A stretch of 12,910 bases of DNA from CBDCKR01 sp964572045. Lineage in GTDB: Bacteria; Gemmatimonadota; Gemmatimonadetes; Longimicrobiales; Gaopeijiaceae. Shown here piece by piece: positions 1 through 7,140 of the stretch. The notes beneath the pieces are model-generated. The model was not told the DNA's origin, ran no database searches, and worked only from the letters and a program-made list of their open reading frames with translations. Positions within the stretch are counted from its first letter, which is position 1; every line of letters starts with the position of its first letter. The translations under genes and the position numbers were made by a program. The stretch spans positions 1 through 12,910 of the forward strand of contig CAZNEI010000051.1 of the NCBI GenBank assembly GCA_964572045.1. The letters run 5' to 3'.

Positions 1-39
1 GTAAGCTGCACGATCACAACGACATGGGAATCGGAAAGC

Positions 40-648
40 TCATGTCGCGTAGGCGTGGCAGGTGTCGAAGCACACACCCACCCGACTGCGAACTCCGGGG
101 GGAACCGCTTCGATGATGCTGGCCAGATTCTCGAAGGTTCCGCCTACCGACGTGCCCGACCCGGCCGTGAGCTCAAGCAACAACGGAGGGCTCGACTCCA
201 CCCCGGCGAGGCCTCGGGCGATCGCTTCAGCATTCCTCTCGATTCCCGCTGCCAGGTCACCATCCGTAGCGTTCCCCGGGTGGCTGACGACGAAGTCGAG
301 GCCCAACTCACCGGAGCGGGTCAGCTCACCGATGAAGCAACCGAGGGAACGATCCCAGATCGCTGGATCGGGCGACGAAAGGTTGATCAGGTAGGAGTCG
401 TGAGACACAGTCGTAGAGATACGGGAGGCCCGCCTCTCTCGGTGGAACCTTCTTCGGGTCTGTGGATCGACGGTCGGCTCCATCCACCTGCTCGGCGGTT
501 TGGTGAAGAGCTGGAGCACGCAAGACTCTACGTCCCGAGCCCGGCTGGGCGCTCGATCGACACCCCCCGCGGCCGAGACGTGAGCGCCAAGTTCGTCAAC
601 GCTCGGCTCGCTAGGAGTGGAAACAGGCCAAGAGCCGTCTGGGGTCAC
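40..648 (-). pseudogene. nfo: Endonuclease IV (AP endonuclease), truncated by a premature stop
   Basis: Endonuclease IV cleaves DNA 5' of abasic sites in base-excision repair using a three-metal centre. The visible 202 residues carry the family motifs in order: LGAHVSAAGG (20-29), LQLFTKPPSRW (45-55), HDSYLINL (83-90), VSHPGN (121-126), LLLELTAGSGTSVGGTFENL (156-175) and CFDTCHAYA (193-201). The ligands equivalent to His69, His109, Glu145, Asp179 and His182 of the E. coli enzyme are present. Reading then stops at a TGA (42-40) directly after CHAYAT, where homologues continue for roughly 90 more residues with the other metal ligands. A different frame (HELSDSHVVV...) stays open from there to the window edge and looks like the natural continuation, so a small frameshifting deletion or a sequence error is the simplest reading. 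The GTG start at 648 has a GAGG 8 nt upstream; the first ~18 residues are not conserved, so the start is uncertain. It lies about 280 bp downstream of fumC on the same strand. Confidence 0.8.
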
Positions 649-829
649 GCTGGGGTCCTCGAAGCCGTGGCCGGGCCGGATTCCGTCGTCTTCAACAAGC
701 CCTCCCGCGCTGCTCTAGAAGCCCTGGACGCGAGGCGGAATCCAGTTCGGCACAGCCTCTCCCCCGAATCTTCCTCGAATGCGCTTTCCACGGCGTGCTC
801 CTCTCGATAACGGTTCATGAGGCACGGCT

Positions 830-845
830 GGGGCTATGGCGCCCC
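830..845 (-). terminator. GC hairpin downstream of fumC
   Basis: GGGGC (830-834) and GCCCC (841-845) can pair around a 6-nt loop, about 80 nt past the fumC stop. There is no T-run on either side, so use as a terminator is only a guess. Apart from this, 649-927 shows no gene I would support. Confidence 0.2.
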
Positions 846-927
846 TGCGGCAACGCGGAGCTTCCTCGAAGGATGAGCACGATGAGGACGTGGGGAACCA
901 GCCTGTGTCGGGACGGTTGTGCCCGGC

Positions 928-2325
928 TCAAGCGCCGGGAATCCCGGGCTCCGTCATGTTGCGGACGTTTAGCGCCTCGTCCACTTTCTCCGGAGGAATC
1001 AGCCTTCGCCGCTCCACAACCTCCCGTACTGAGACTCCTTCTCGTGCCGCTTGCTTGGCTACCTCCGCAGCCCGGTCATACCCAATGTAGGGATTGAGAG
1101 CCGTTGCGATCGACGGGTTCTTCTCAAGCAACTCCCTGGCCCTGTCTTCGTTGGCCTCGATCCCGGCTACACACCGGCTGGCGAACGTGCGAGCCATGTT
1201 CGAGAGGAGAGTAATGGACTCCAGCAGAGCATGCGCCATGACCGGCATCATGACGTTGAGCTCGAAGTTTCCGCGCTGCCCGGCGACGGTCACCGTCGTA
1301 TGGTTCCCCATGACACGGGCGGCGACCATCATCATAGCCTCGGCCATCACAGGATTCACTTTCCCCGGCATGATCGAGCTCCCAGGCTGAACGGCCGGGA
1401 TACGGATCTCGGCTAGGCCCGACGTCGGCCCGCTGGCAAGCCAGCGTATGTCGTCGGCGATCTTGAAGAAGCTTGTGGCGACGGTGTTCAGAGCGCCCGC
1501 AGCGTAGACTACGGCGTCCTTTGACGCCTGGGCCTCGAAGTGGTTTTCTGCCTCCACAAACTCCAGGTTGAGCTCTGCGGACACCCGTGCGATCGTCTGC
1601 CCTGCAAAGTCCGGATGTGTATTGATCCCGGTCCCGACAGCGGTACCGCCGAGTGCCAGTTCGGAGAGTCCGGCCGACCCAGCCCTCACGCGCTCGATGC
1701 CCTTGGCGAGCTGGCTTGCGTAACCGCCGAACTGCTGGCCCAGCCGCACGGGCGTCGCATCCATCAGATGCGTTCGTCCCGATTTGACAACGTGATCGAA
1801 GGCCTTGGCCTTCGCCGCCAAAGCGTCCCTGAGCCACATGAGCGCCGGGATGAGGTCACGCTCCAAGGCCACCCGCGAGGAAATGTGCATCGCAGAGGGG
1901 ATCGTGTCGTTCGACGATTGACCGAAGTTCACGTGATCGTTCGGGTGGACGCCCCCTCCCCTAGCCTCGAGCATCTGATTCGCGCGTCGCGCCACGACCT
2001 CGTTCGTGTTCATGTTGGTCGACGTGCCGGACCCGGTCTGGTAGACGTCGAGCACGAACTCCCCGTCCCATCTCCCCTCCGCCACCTCTCCAGCCGCTGC
2101 CGCAATCGCCTCGGCGAGTTCACGGTTGAGTAATCCCAATTCGAGATTAGTGAGCGCCGCGGCCTTCTTGATGAGCCCCATGGCCTGGATGAAGCCCCGG
2201 CCGAAGCGTTCGCCGCTGATCGGGAAATTCTCATAGGCCCGCTGGGTCTGAGCTCCATACAGGGCGTCAGCGGGGACACGCACTTCGCCCAGGGAATCCG
2301 GCTCCATGCGATACCGGTTCGACAT
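928..2325 (-). CDS. fumC: Class II fumarate hydratase
   Basis: Class II fumarase is the cytoplasmic, iron-independent homotetramer that interconverts fumarate and L-malate in the TCA cycle. The 465-residue product matches the E. coli FumC length (467). It shows the superfamily regions: YQTGSGTSTNMNTNE near residue 95, GQSSNDTIPSAMHIS near 137, SGRTHLMDATPVRLGQ near 182 (contains the catalytic-dyad His) and the signature loop GSSIMPGKVNP near 318 (catalytic Ser). THLMDATPVRLGQ and the C-terminal NPYIGYDRAAEVAK region favour fumarase over aspartase or argininosuccinate lyase. The frame is open upstream to 2388, but the ATG at 2325 is preceded by a purine-rich GAGGGGGAGGT and starts exactly where family members begin (MSNRYRMEPDSLGEV), so I chose it. 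It lies 129 bp downstream of the SDR gene on the same strand; readthrough or its own weak promoter are both possible. Confidence 0.96.
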   Translation of the reverse strand: MSNRYRMEPDSLGEVRVPADALYGAQTQRAYENFPISGERFGRGFIQAMGLIKKAAALTNLELGLLNRELAEAIAAAAGEVAEGRWDGEFVLDVYQTGSGTSTNMNTNEVVARRANQMLEARGGGVHPNDHVNFGQSSNDTIPSAMHISSRVALERDLIPALMWLRDALAAKAKAFDHVVKSGRTHLMDATPVRLGQQFGGYASQLAKGIERVRAGSAGLSELALGGTAVGTGINTHPDFAGQTIARVSAELNLEFVEAENHFEAQASKDAVVYAAGALNTVATSFFKIADDIRWLASGPTSGLAEIRIPAVQPGSSIMPGKVNPVMAEAMMMVAARVMGNHTTVTVAGQRGNFELNVMMPVMAHALLESITLLSNMARTFASRCVAGIEANEDRARELLEKNPSIATALNPYIGYDRAAEVAKQAAREGVSVREVVERRRLIPPEKVDEALNVRNMTEPGIPGA

Positions 2326-2422
2326 ACCTCCCCCTCGTTGTCTGAAACGTGAAGGTGCCCTAATCCGAATACTTGGCCGCCTCCGCATCGGGCGGCGCTC
2401 CTGGCCTTGAGAGTCGGAGCCA

Positions 2423-2436
2423 CGGGCCCCGGCCCG
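2423..2436 (-). terminator. GC hairpin between SDR gene and fumC
   Basis: CGGGC (2423-2427) pairs with GCCCG (2432-2436) around 4 nt. It overlaps a second, mutually exclusive pairing, CCCGG/CCGGG, at 2433-2445. It starts just past the SDR stop (2455). No T-run follows, and in sequence this GC-rich short stems arise easily. Confidence 0.2.
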
Positions 2437-2454
2437 GAGTCCGGGAGGAGCTGC

Positions 2455-3165
2455 TCAACGCCTCGGAGGACGACTCGGCCGGATCTCGACCCGGCTCACC
2501 AGGGATTTCTCGGGATACGAAAGAAGGTGCAGGGTTGCAGCAGCCACATTCTCCGCATCGAGGGCCCATGCCCTTCCACCTTCACGAGACGAGAACGTCG
2601 TATCCACGCTTCCCGGCATGACAATGCTCACTCGGATGCCCGAGTGGCGGAGGTCCAACATCATCGCCTCCGTCATGCCGAGCAGGCCGAACTTGCTAGC
2701 GTTGTAGCCTGCACCGCCGGCGAAAGAGTGCCGGGATGCCAGGGATCCGATGTTGATGATCCACCCCCCTGTGGCCTTGAGAAAGGGCACGGCGGCTCTT
2801 GAGCAGCAGAACGGCCCTCTGAGGTTGGTGTCGATCTGTGCCTGCCAGTCGTCGAGGGTGAGCCGCTCGATGGAGTCGAAGACTCCCACGGCCGCGTTGT
2901 TGACCAGCACGTCCAGAGATCCAAACTCTTCAACGGCTGCCTCAACCAGACGGTGGCACTCGTCTGGGTTCCGCACGTCGGCCGGGATCCCCACCACGCG
3001 TCCCCGCGCCGCCCGATCCAGTTCATCAGCCACAAGTTCAACACTTCCCACCGTTCGGGCGCTCACCACGACGTCGGCACCGGCATCGGCGAGCGCCTCG
3101 GCCACGGCACGCCCGATTCCCCTGGTGGATCCGGTGACGATGCACGCCTTTCCGGCAAGGCTCAT
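2455..3165 (-). CDS. Short-chain dehydrogenase/reductase (classical SDR)
   Basis: A 236-residue classical SDR, an NAD(P)-dependent oxidoreductase with a Rossmann fold; the substrate cannot be read from sequence. The cofactor loop TGSTRGIG is at 11-18, DVRNP at 63-67, the structural NNAA at 89-92, Asn114, and the catalytic Ser141, Tyr154 and Lys158 in the usual S-x12-Y-x3-K spacing, followed by PG at 184-185. The basic residue in TGSTRG and SARTVG (35-40) suggest NADPH preference (inference). It resembles the FabG/3-oxoacyl-ACP reductase group but is slightly short and ends in an arginine/proline-rich tail (RPSRPPRR) instead of the usual glycine-rich C-terminus, so I do not call it fabG. The ATG at 3165 has GAGGGG about 9 nt upstream. 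Only 38 bp separate it from trxB, so the two are probably cotranscribed. Confidence 0.9.
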   Translation of the reverse strand: MSLAGKACIVTGSTRGIGRAVAEALADAGADVVVSARTVGSVELVADELDRAARGRVVGIPADVRNPDECHRLVEAAVEEFGSLDVLVNNAAVGVFDSIERLTLDDWQAQIDTNLRGPFCCSRAAVPFLKATGGWIINIGSLASRHSFAGGAGYNASKFGLLGMTEAMMLDLRHSGIRVSIVMPGSVDTTFSSREGGRAWALDAENVAAATLHLLSYPEKSLVSRVEIRPSRPPRR

Positions 3166-3203
3166 GGTGAGCGTCCCCTCGAGGCTTCAGTGATTCGGCC
3201 GCA

Positions 3204-4205
3204 TCAGTCCTCGGCGTGGATCCCGGGCGTCACGTCGTGAACGCCTGCCCGTGCCAACCAGCGCTCCGCCTCGAGGGCGGCCATGCAACCTGTTCCCGCA
3301 GCGGTCACAGCCTGCTTGTATGTGTCGTCCATGACGTCCCCCGCAGCGAACACGCCCGGAACGGACGTCTCCGTCCGCCACGGGACAGGCGTCTCAATCC
3401 ACCCGTTCGATTTCAGTGCCACCTGCCCGCCCAGGAAGTCCGTGTTGGGCGTGTGGCCGATCGCCACGAAGAGCCCGCCCACCTCGAGCAGACGCTCTTC
3501 ACCGGTCCGAGTGTCGCGGAGCATCACGCCGGTGACGACGTCGTCCCCCACCACGTCGCTGACTACCTGATTCCATTCAAAGCGGATCTTCTCCTCGGCG
3601 AAGGCGCGATCCTGCATGATCTTCGAAGCACGAAGCTCGCCCCGTCGGTGCACGATTACGACTTCCTTGGCGAACTTCGCCATGTACAGAGCCTCCTCCA
3701 TCGCGCTGTCACCCCCTCCGACGACCGCAACCACCTGATCGCGGAAGTGGGGCAGAGCTCCATCGCAGACGGCGCACGCCGACACACCGCCGCCGCTCTG
3801 AGCCAGCCGCTCTTCGTTTGGCAGCCCCAACCAGCGGGCGTTCGCGCCCGTGGCGACGATGACCGCGCCGCTCCGAATGTCCTGCCCGCTTGTGGTCTTG
3901 AGGAGAAGGGGGCGCACGGAGAAGTCGACCTCCAGCACGTCCTCGGTGATCACTCGTGTGTCGAAGCGTAGAGCCTGCGTCTTGAAATGGGCCATCATCT
4001 CGGGGCCCGTGACGCCGCTAGGGAAGCCCGGGTAGTTCTCCACGTCCGTGGTGTACATCAGCTGTCCCCCGGGAATCATAGTCCGGCTCCCGGCCCCCTC
4101 GATCACCAGGGGATTCAGATTGGCCCGAGCTGCATAGATGGCCGCCGTCCAAGCCGCCGGGCCCGAGCCGATGATTACAACCTGTTCGTGTTGTCGCTCA
4201 AGCAT
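3204..4205 (-). CDS. trxB: Thioredoxin reductase (NADPH)
   Basis: TrxB passes electrons from NADPH through FAD and a redox-active disulfide to thioredoxin, in the cytoplasm. The 333-residue protein has the FAD-binding GSGPAAWTAA at 13-22, PGGQL at 45-49, the redox centre CAVC at 144-147 followed by DGA, the NADPH-binding GGGDSAMEEA at 163-172, the NADPH 2'-phosphate contact HRR at 186-188, and the C-terminal FAD motif GVFAAGDV before the substrate-facing QAVTAAGTGCMAALEAERWL. Length and motif order are standard for low-molecular-weight TrxR. The start ATG at 4205 has an AGAGG-type ribosome site 3-4 nt upstream and sits just before the FAD motif as in homologues. It lies 132 bp downstream of a paralogous reductase gene lacking the CxxC, and 38 bp upstream of the SDR gene. 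No thioredoxin gene is in the window. Confidence 0.95.
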   Translation of the reverse strand: MLERQHEQVVIIGSGPAAWTAAIYAARANLNPLVIEGAGSRTMIPGGQLMYTTDVENYPGFPSGVTGPEMMAHFKTQALRFDTRVITEDVLEVDFSVRPLLLKTTSGQDIRSGAVIVATGANARWLGLPNEERLAQSGGGVSACAVCDGALPHFRDQVVAVVGGGDSAMEEALYMAKFAKEVVIVHRRGELRASKIMQDRAFAEEKIRFEWNQVVSDVVGDDVVTGVMLRDTRTGEERLLEVGGLFVAIGHTPNTDFLGGQVALKSNGWIETPVPWRTETSVPGVFAAGDVMDDTYKQAVTAAGTGCMAALEAERWLARAGVHDVTPGIHAED

Positions 4206-4286
4206 GGTCCTCTTCCGCCACCGGAACGCCGGGCGAGAGTGCGATCGATCAGCGAGGCCCGCGACGAATGGTCCTCGACCGACACC

Positions 4287-4313
4287 GATCCGGCAGGCCT
4301 CCGCCGTCGGATC
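4287..4313 (-). terminator. Bulged hairpin between the reductase gene and trxB
   Basis: GATC-CGGC (4287-4294) pairs with GCCG...GATC (4303-4306 and 4310-4313) with a 3-nt bulge and an 8-nt loop. It lies between the upstream reductase stop (4338) and the trxB start (4205). There is no U-tract; it could be an intercistronic processing or stabilising element as easily as a terminator. Confidence 0.2.
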
Positions 4314-4337
4314 ACCCGCACCGATTCCGGTCCACTC

Positions 4338-5345
4338 TCATTTCCCCTTGAAGATCGCAAGGTTGGTGGAGTGGCCCGGATTCACTCGCGCCTTGGGATC
4401 GAGGTATCTCACTGCGTTATTCACGGCAATGGCTGCTTCAGCATACCCCAGCGCGATGAGATCGAGCTTCCCCGGATAGGATACAAGATCGCCGGCCGCG
4501 TAGACGCCCCGGATCGATGTCTGCATCAGCTGGTTCACGATAATCCGGTTCCTATCGAGTTCGAGTCCCCACGACTTGATCCGCCCGAGGTCAGGCTTGA
4601 AGCCGAGGAAGCAAAGCACTGCATCAACATCAAGGTCTACATCGTCGCCCGTGCGGTTGTCGTAGATGGTCACAGACTCCACCCGACCGCTTCCGCGGAT
4701 TTCGCGGACCTCGTAGGGGGTCCTGAGGTCGATCTCGCAGGATGCGTGAGCCACGTGGAGATGCTCCACCGACGCCTCGTGTGCCCGGAAGGCGTGCCGT
4801 CGATGTACCATCGTAAGCTGGGCGGCGTGGCCTTTCAGGCCCAACGCCCAGTCCAGCGCGGAGTCGCCGCCGCCGACGATGAGCACCCTCTTGTCGTGGT
4901 AATCCCTTGGGTCCCCTACGGCGTAGGCGACACCCTTGCCGAGGAATTCGTCATATCCGGGACAATCAAGGTGGCGCGGCTCGAATGCACCCTTTCCTCC
5001 AGCAATCAACACTGACCGGCTCGCGTATTCGCCATTGCTGCTGCGGAGCACGAAGTGAGCTTCGCGTCGCTCAAGGTCGAGGACCTCTTCGTCCAAGACG
5101 ACATCCGGATCGAATTGGGTCCCTTGCGCCACCATGGCTCGTGCGAGGTCCTTAGCCAGGATCTTGGGAATGCCGCCGACGTCGAAGACGTATTTCTCGG
5201 GGTAGAGGGCCCTAAGCTGCCCGCCAAGCTCGGTGAGGGAGTCGACGATTCGCGTGGCGAGTCCCCGAAGTCCTGCATAGAAGGCGCCGAAGAGGCCGGT
5301 GGGTCCGCCTCCGATGATCGTGATGTCCCGAATGTCGTTGCGCAT
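4338..5345 (-). CDS. Ferredoxin/flavodoxin--NADP+ reductase, thioredoxin-reductase-like type
   Basis: A 335-residue FAD/NAD(P)H oxidoreductase of the YumC/TrxR-like FNR family, which moves electrons between NADPH and ferredoxin or flavodoxin. The FAD motif IGGGPTGLFGAFYAGLRG is at 11-28, followed by ELGGQLRALYPEKYVFDVGGIPKI, characteristic of this family. NADP binding is at VGGGDSALDWA (157-167) with VHRRHAFRAHEASV after it, then GVYAAGDLVSYPGKLDLIALGYAEAAIAVN-type sequence. The C-terminus HSTNLAIFKGK matches the family's extended tail. Where TrxR has CxxC this protein reads YAVGDPRDYHDK, so it cannot act as a disulfide reductase. The frame is open upstream to 5435, but the ATG at 5345 starts at the family N-terminus and lies downstream of a good promoter (5407-5435), so the 30-codon extension is rejected. 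The ribosome site (AAAGA) is weak. It is the first gene of the minus-strand block. Confidence 0.92.
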   Translation of the reverse strand: MRNDIRDITIIGGGPTGLFGAFYAGLRGLATRIVDSLTELGGQLRALYPEKYVFDVGGIPKILAKDLARAMVAQGTQFDPDVVLDEEVLDLERREAHFVLRSSNGEYASRSVLIAGGKGAFEPRHLDCPGYDEFLGKGVAYAVGDPRDYHDKRVLIVGGGDSALDWALGLKGHAAQLTMVHRRHAFRAHEASVEHLHVAHASCEIDLRTPYEVREIRGSGRVESVTIYDNRTGDDVDLDVDAVLCFLGFKPDLGRIKSWGLELDRNRIIVNQLMQTSIRGVYAAGDLVSYPGKLDLIALGYAEAAIAVNNAVRYLDPKARVNPGHSTNLAIFKGK

Positions 5346-5782
5346 TCTTTGGTTGCGTGGCCCGGGAACGGATGATCGCGTTCTCTCGTCGAGGGCGAGC
5401 GAACGAATTCTAACTTTGGAATCGGCAACCTCCAACCGGACTTCGGAGTTCCGGGGCGACCCCCGGCAAGAGTTCGGGCCACCGAGTGGTCGTGGAGCAC
5501 CCGCATGGCCCGAGGATGGGAGGGATTCAGGGATCGAAAAACGCGCAGGAGCGCCGACCTGGGAGCCTCAGCCACGATCGCGAGCGTTGGCCGCCCGCGC
5601 CGAGACGAGTGCAGGAATACCGCACAGAGCGCCAAGTCGAGTCCAGCGGGGCAGGAGCACGATGGACGGCTACGGCGCAGGCTCCAACCAATTCCGGACA
5701 TCCACCAAACGGATCCGGCACGTGACTCGGAGCGGGCCGGAATCGCCGGGGACATCTGATAGACCGACTGCCGAAACTTCGG
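5346..5782. other. 437-bp intergenic region with no recognised gene
   Basis: Between the Nudix stop and the FNR start. Open frames cross it on both strands, but none gives a protein I recognise or has a good ribosome site; they look like GC-driven shadows. It holds the FNR promoter at 5407-5435, a short hairpin next to the Nudix stop (CCGAA 5771-5775 / TTCGG 5778-5782) and two overlapping alternative hairpins (5436-5454 CCGGA/TCCGG and 5451-5466 CCGGGG/CCCCGG). No tRNA cloverleaf was seen. Confidence 0.5.
5407..5435 (-). promoter_or_regulatory. Sigma-70-type promoter for the FNR/trxB block
   Basis: On the minus strand, TTGGAG (5435-5430), a 17-nt spacer and TAGAAT (5412-5407). The -10 box matches the consensus at 5 of 6 positions and the -35 at 3 of 6. 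Expected transcription start near 5400 gives a leader of about 55 nt to the ATG at 5345. This is locally the AT-richest stretch. Confidence 0.55.
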
Positions 5783-6235
5783 TCATTCGAAGCCAGCGAC
5801 CTCATCGGACTCGAGCGCCTCCGCGGCCTTCCTGACCACTTGGCGCGCGTTGTCGTACTCCACCGTCTGTATCGCCTCCTCCACCGGCAACCATACGCAC
5901 TCGGTGATTCCCTCCTCGACCTCGGGAGCAGGAACTCCTTCGTTCGAAGTCATGAGGAAGTAGTCGCAGAACTTGTGGATCACCTCTCCCCGCAGGGAAA
6001 AATACCAGTCGATGGTGCCGAGAGGGGGACCCAGCACGATCTCGTCAAGGCCGGTTTCCTCCCTCACCTCCCGGGCGGCGGCCTCTTCCGCGCTTTCCTC
6101 ACCCTCGAGGTGGCCCTTCGGCAACCCCCATCTTCCGTAAGGGTCCCGGATGAGCAGGAAGTGCACCGATCCTTCGATCCGGCGCGCCACTACCCCACCT
6201 GCGCTACGCTCTATCTTGGCCTTCGATCCCGCCAT
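5783..6235 (-). CDS. Nudix hydrolase (MutT / diadenosine-polyphosphate hydrolase-like)
   Basis: A 150-residue Nudix pyrophosphohydrolase that cleaves a nucleoside diphosphate linked to another moiety, using Mg2+. The Nudix box GX5EX7REUXEEXGU is perfect at 41-63 (GHLEGEES...REVREETGL). It is preceded by SAGGVVARR (11-19) and RWGLPKGH, and followed by IDWYFSLRGEVIHKFCDYFLM, the pattern of the small Ap4A/Ap6A hydrolase-like branch (W-x-LPKGH, and HK before a YFLM strand). Substrate is inferred from that resemblance only. The frame is open upstream to a GTG at 6307, but the ATG at 6235 starts at the usual family N-terminus (MAGSKAKIERSAGG); its ribosome site is weak (GAG 8 nt upstream). The stop is immediately followed by a short hairpin. 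The orphan gene at 6401-6760 lies upstream on the same strand. Confidence 0.92.
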   Translation of the reverse strand: MAGSKAKIERSAGGVVARRIEGSVHFLLIRDPYGRWGLPKGHLEGEESAEEAAAREVREETGLDEIVLGPPLGTIDWYFSLRGEVIHKFCDYFLMTSNEGVPAPEVEEGITECVWLPVEEAIQTVEYDNARQVVRKAAEALESDEVAGFE

Positions 6236-6388
6236 CGATATCTCGTTAGGGTCGTTAGGGGAAGCCGTGCATGCCTGTCCCATGCTGGCTTGCGCTGCTG
6301 TGGCCACGGGGAATCGTGGAGCGCGGGAGAGCGTCGGGTATGGCGAAGCCGTGTAGGAGGTGGGTCCGTGAACACGGGTCTGAAGCTG

Positions 6389-6421
6389 CCGGTGTCCGTC
6401 TCAGCCTAGGGGAGACACCGG
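6389..6421 (-). terminator. Strong hairpin spanning the stop codon of the orphan gene
   Basis: CCGGTGTC (6389-6396) and GACACCGG (6414-6421) are perfect 8-bp complements; four further pairs can form inside (TCTC 6399-6402 with GGGA 6410-6413). The stop codon of the 6401-6760 gene lies in the hairpin. There is no T-run after it on the minus strand, so it would be a U-less terminator or a 3'-end protecting structure. The repeat is certain; the role is inferred. Confidence 0.5.
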
Positions 6422-6760
6422 GAGGTCGTCCTCCAACGTATAGACCACCTCCTCGGCACCACCGTCGGACGTAGGCACCACGCAAGTAACCTGAACCCGG
6501 GACACGCAGTGACGGGTGTCCGAGACAGCCACTTCCATGTCGAGGCCCTGCCCCTGAGACACGATCCGCGTGCGGACGCGATCGCTGGGGTTCGCCTCGC
6601 GCTGTCTCGCAGGGTTACGGAAGAGCGTCTTGGTCGACTGCCGCCCACTGTCCAGCGTGCGTGTCACCTTGACTAGGCGTAGCCAGTCTGGCTGATAGCT
6701 GATCTGGTATTCGTATCCTTGCTGGTCCGCGCCCCGGCCTTCCCGATTGTGCCTCCCCAT
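6401..6760 (-). CDS. Hypothetical protein, 119 residues
   Basis: I do not recognise the family. The start is well supported: ATG at 6760 preceded by GGAGG with a 4-nt gap. The frame is open slightly further to 6784 but without a ribosome site. The product has a polar, basic N-terminus (MGRHNREGRG), then YEYQISYQPDWLRLVKVTR (16-34), SGRQSTKTLFRNP (38-50), a charged linker and a second beta-rich half (VRTRIVSQGQGLDMEVAVSD, then CVSRVQVTCVV 85-95 with two Cys 8 apart, then VVYTLEDDLPVSP). Alternating hydrophobic residues suggest a small all-beta cytoplasmic domain; no signal peptide or membrane segment is visible. A consensus TTGACA lies about 60 nt upstream and a hairpin covers the stop, consistent with a monocistronic gene. 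Confidence 0.75.
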   Translation of the reverse strand: MGRHNREGRGADQQGYEYQISYQPDWLRLVKVTRTLDSGRQSTKTLFRNPARQREANPSDRVRTRIVSQGQGLDMEVAVSDTRHCVSRVQVTCVVPTSDGGAEEVVYTLEDDLPVSPLG

Positions 6761-6796
6761 GTCGCCTCCGGAAAGAAGGTCCAAAAAAAGAGCAAG

Positions 6797-6826
6797 CTAA
6801 TGTCCGTTCCCTCATGGCGTTGTCAA
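6797..6826 (-). promoter_or_regulatory. Candidate promoter of the 119-residue orphan gene
   Basis: Minus-strand TTGACA (6826-6821) is a perfect -35 box. The -10 region at 17-18 nt spacing (ACATTA or CATTAG) is poor, so the call rests on the -35, the local AT-richness and the position 40-60 nt ahead of a well-supported start. Confidence 0.35.
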
Positions 6827-7104
6827 GTTTTTCTGGTTCCTGCGGCAGTCCCTAGACTTCAGTCTTGGCCTGCGCTAGCCAGCACCGTGTCGGAAGAAGA
6901 TTGACAGGGGCTCGGAGGCGAATCGGACGAGGGCCAGGGGGTCGCCGAAGACGCCGGGATCGCGCGGCTACGCAACCGCCCTCGCCTCCCGCTCCGTCGG
7001 GGTCAGCCGATCGCCGCAGCGCCGATGTCGAGGAGCCCGCGCTGTCTCCCGGGGAGCCCGTTCCGCAGCCCCCTTAGGGGTCACGGCACGTTTCCGGGGC
7101 GGCC

Positions 7105-7133
7105 TTGACGCCCCTCCCCGCCTTCACTAAGAT
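7105..7133 (+). promoter_or_regulatory. Sigma-70-type promoter of rho
   Basis: TTGACG (7105-7110), exactly 17 nt, then TAAGAT (7128-7133): 5/6 and 4/6 matches to consensus. Predicted transcription start near 7140 leaves a leader of about 165 nt before the rho start codon. Confidence 0.65.
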
Positions 7134-7140
7134 CGACTCG

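Noticed and set aside
645..818. 57-codon minus-strand frame overlapping the endonuclease IV GTG by 4 nt
   Set aside because: No ribosome site and no recognisable protein character; an open frame this short is expected by chance at this GC content. The GTGA overlap is noted but is not enough.
928..2325. Aspartate ammonia-lyase
   Set aside because: It shares the GSSIMPGKVNP loop, but the THLMDATPVRLGQ and C-terminal segments fit fumarase better.
4338..5345. Second thioredoxin reductase
   Set aside because: No CxxC; the equivalent position reads YAVGDP, and the C-terminal tail and ELGGQLRALYPEK segment are those of the FNR-like family.
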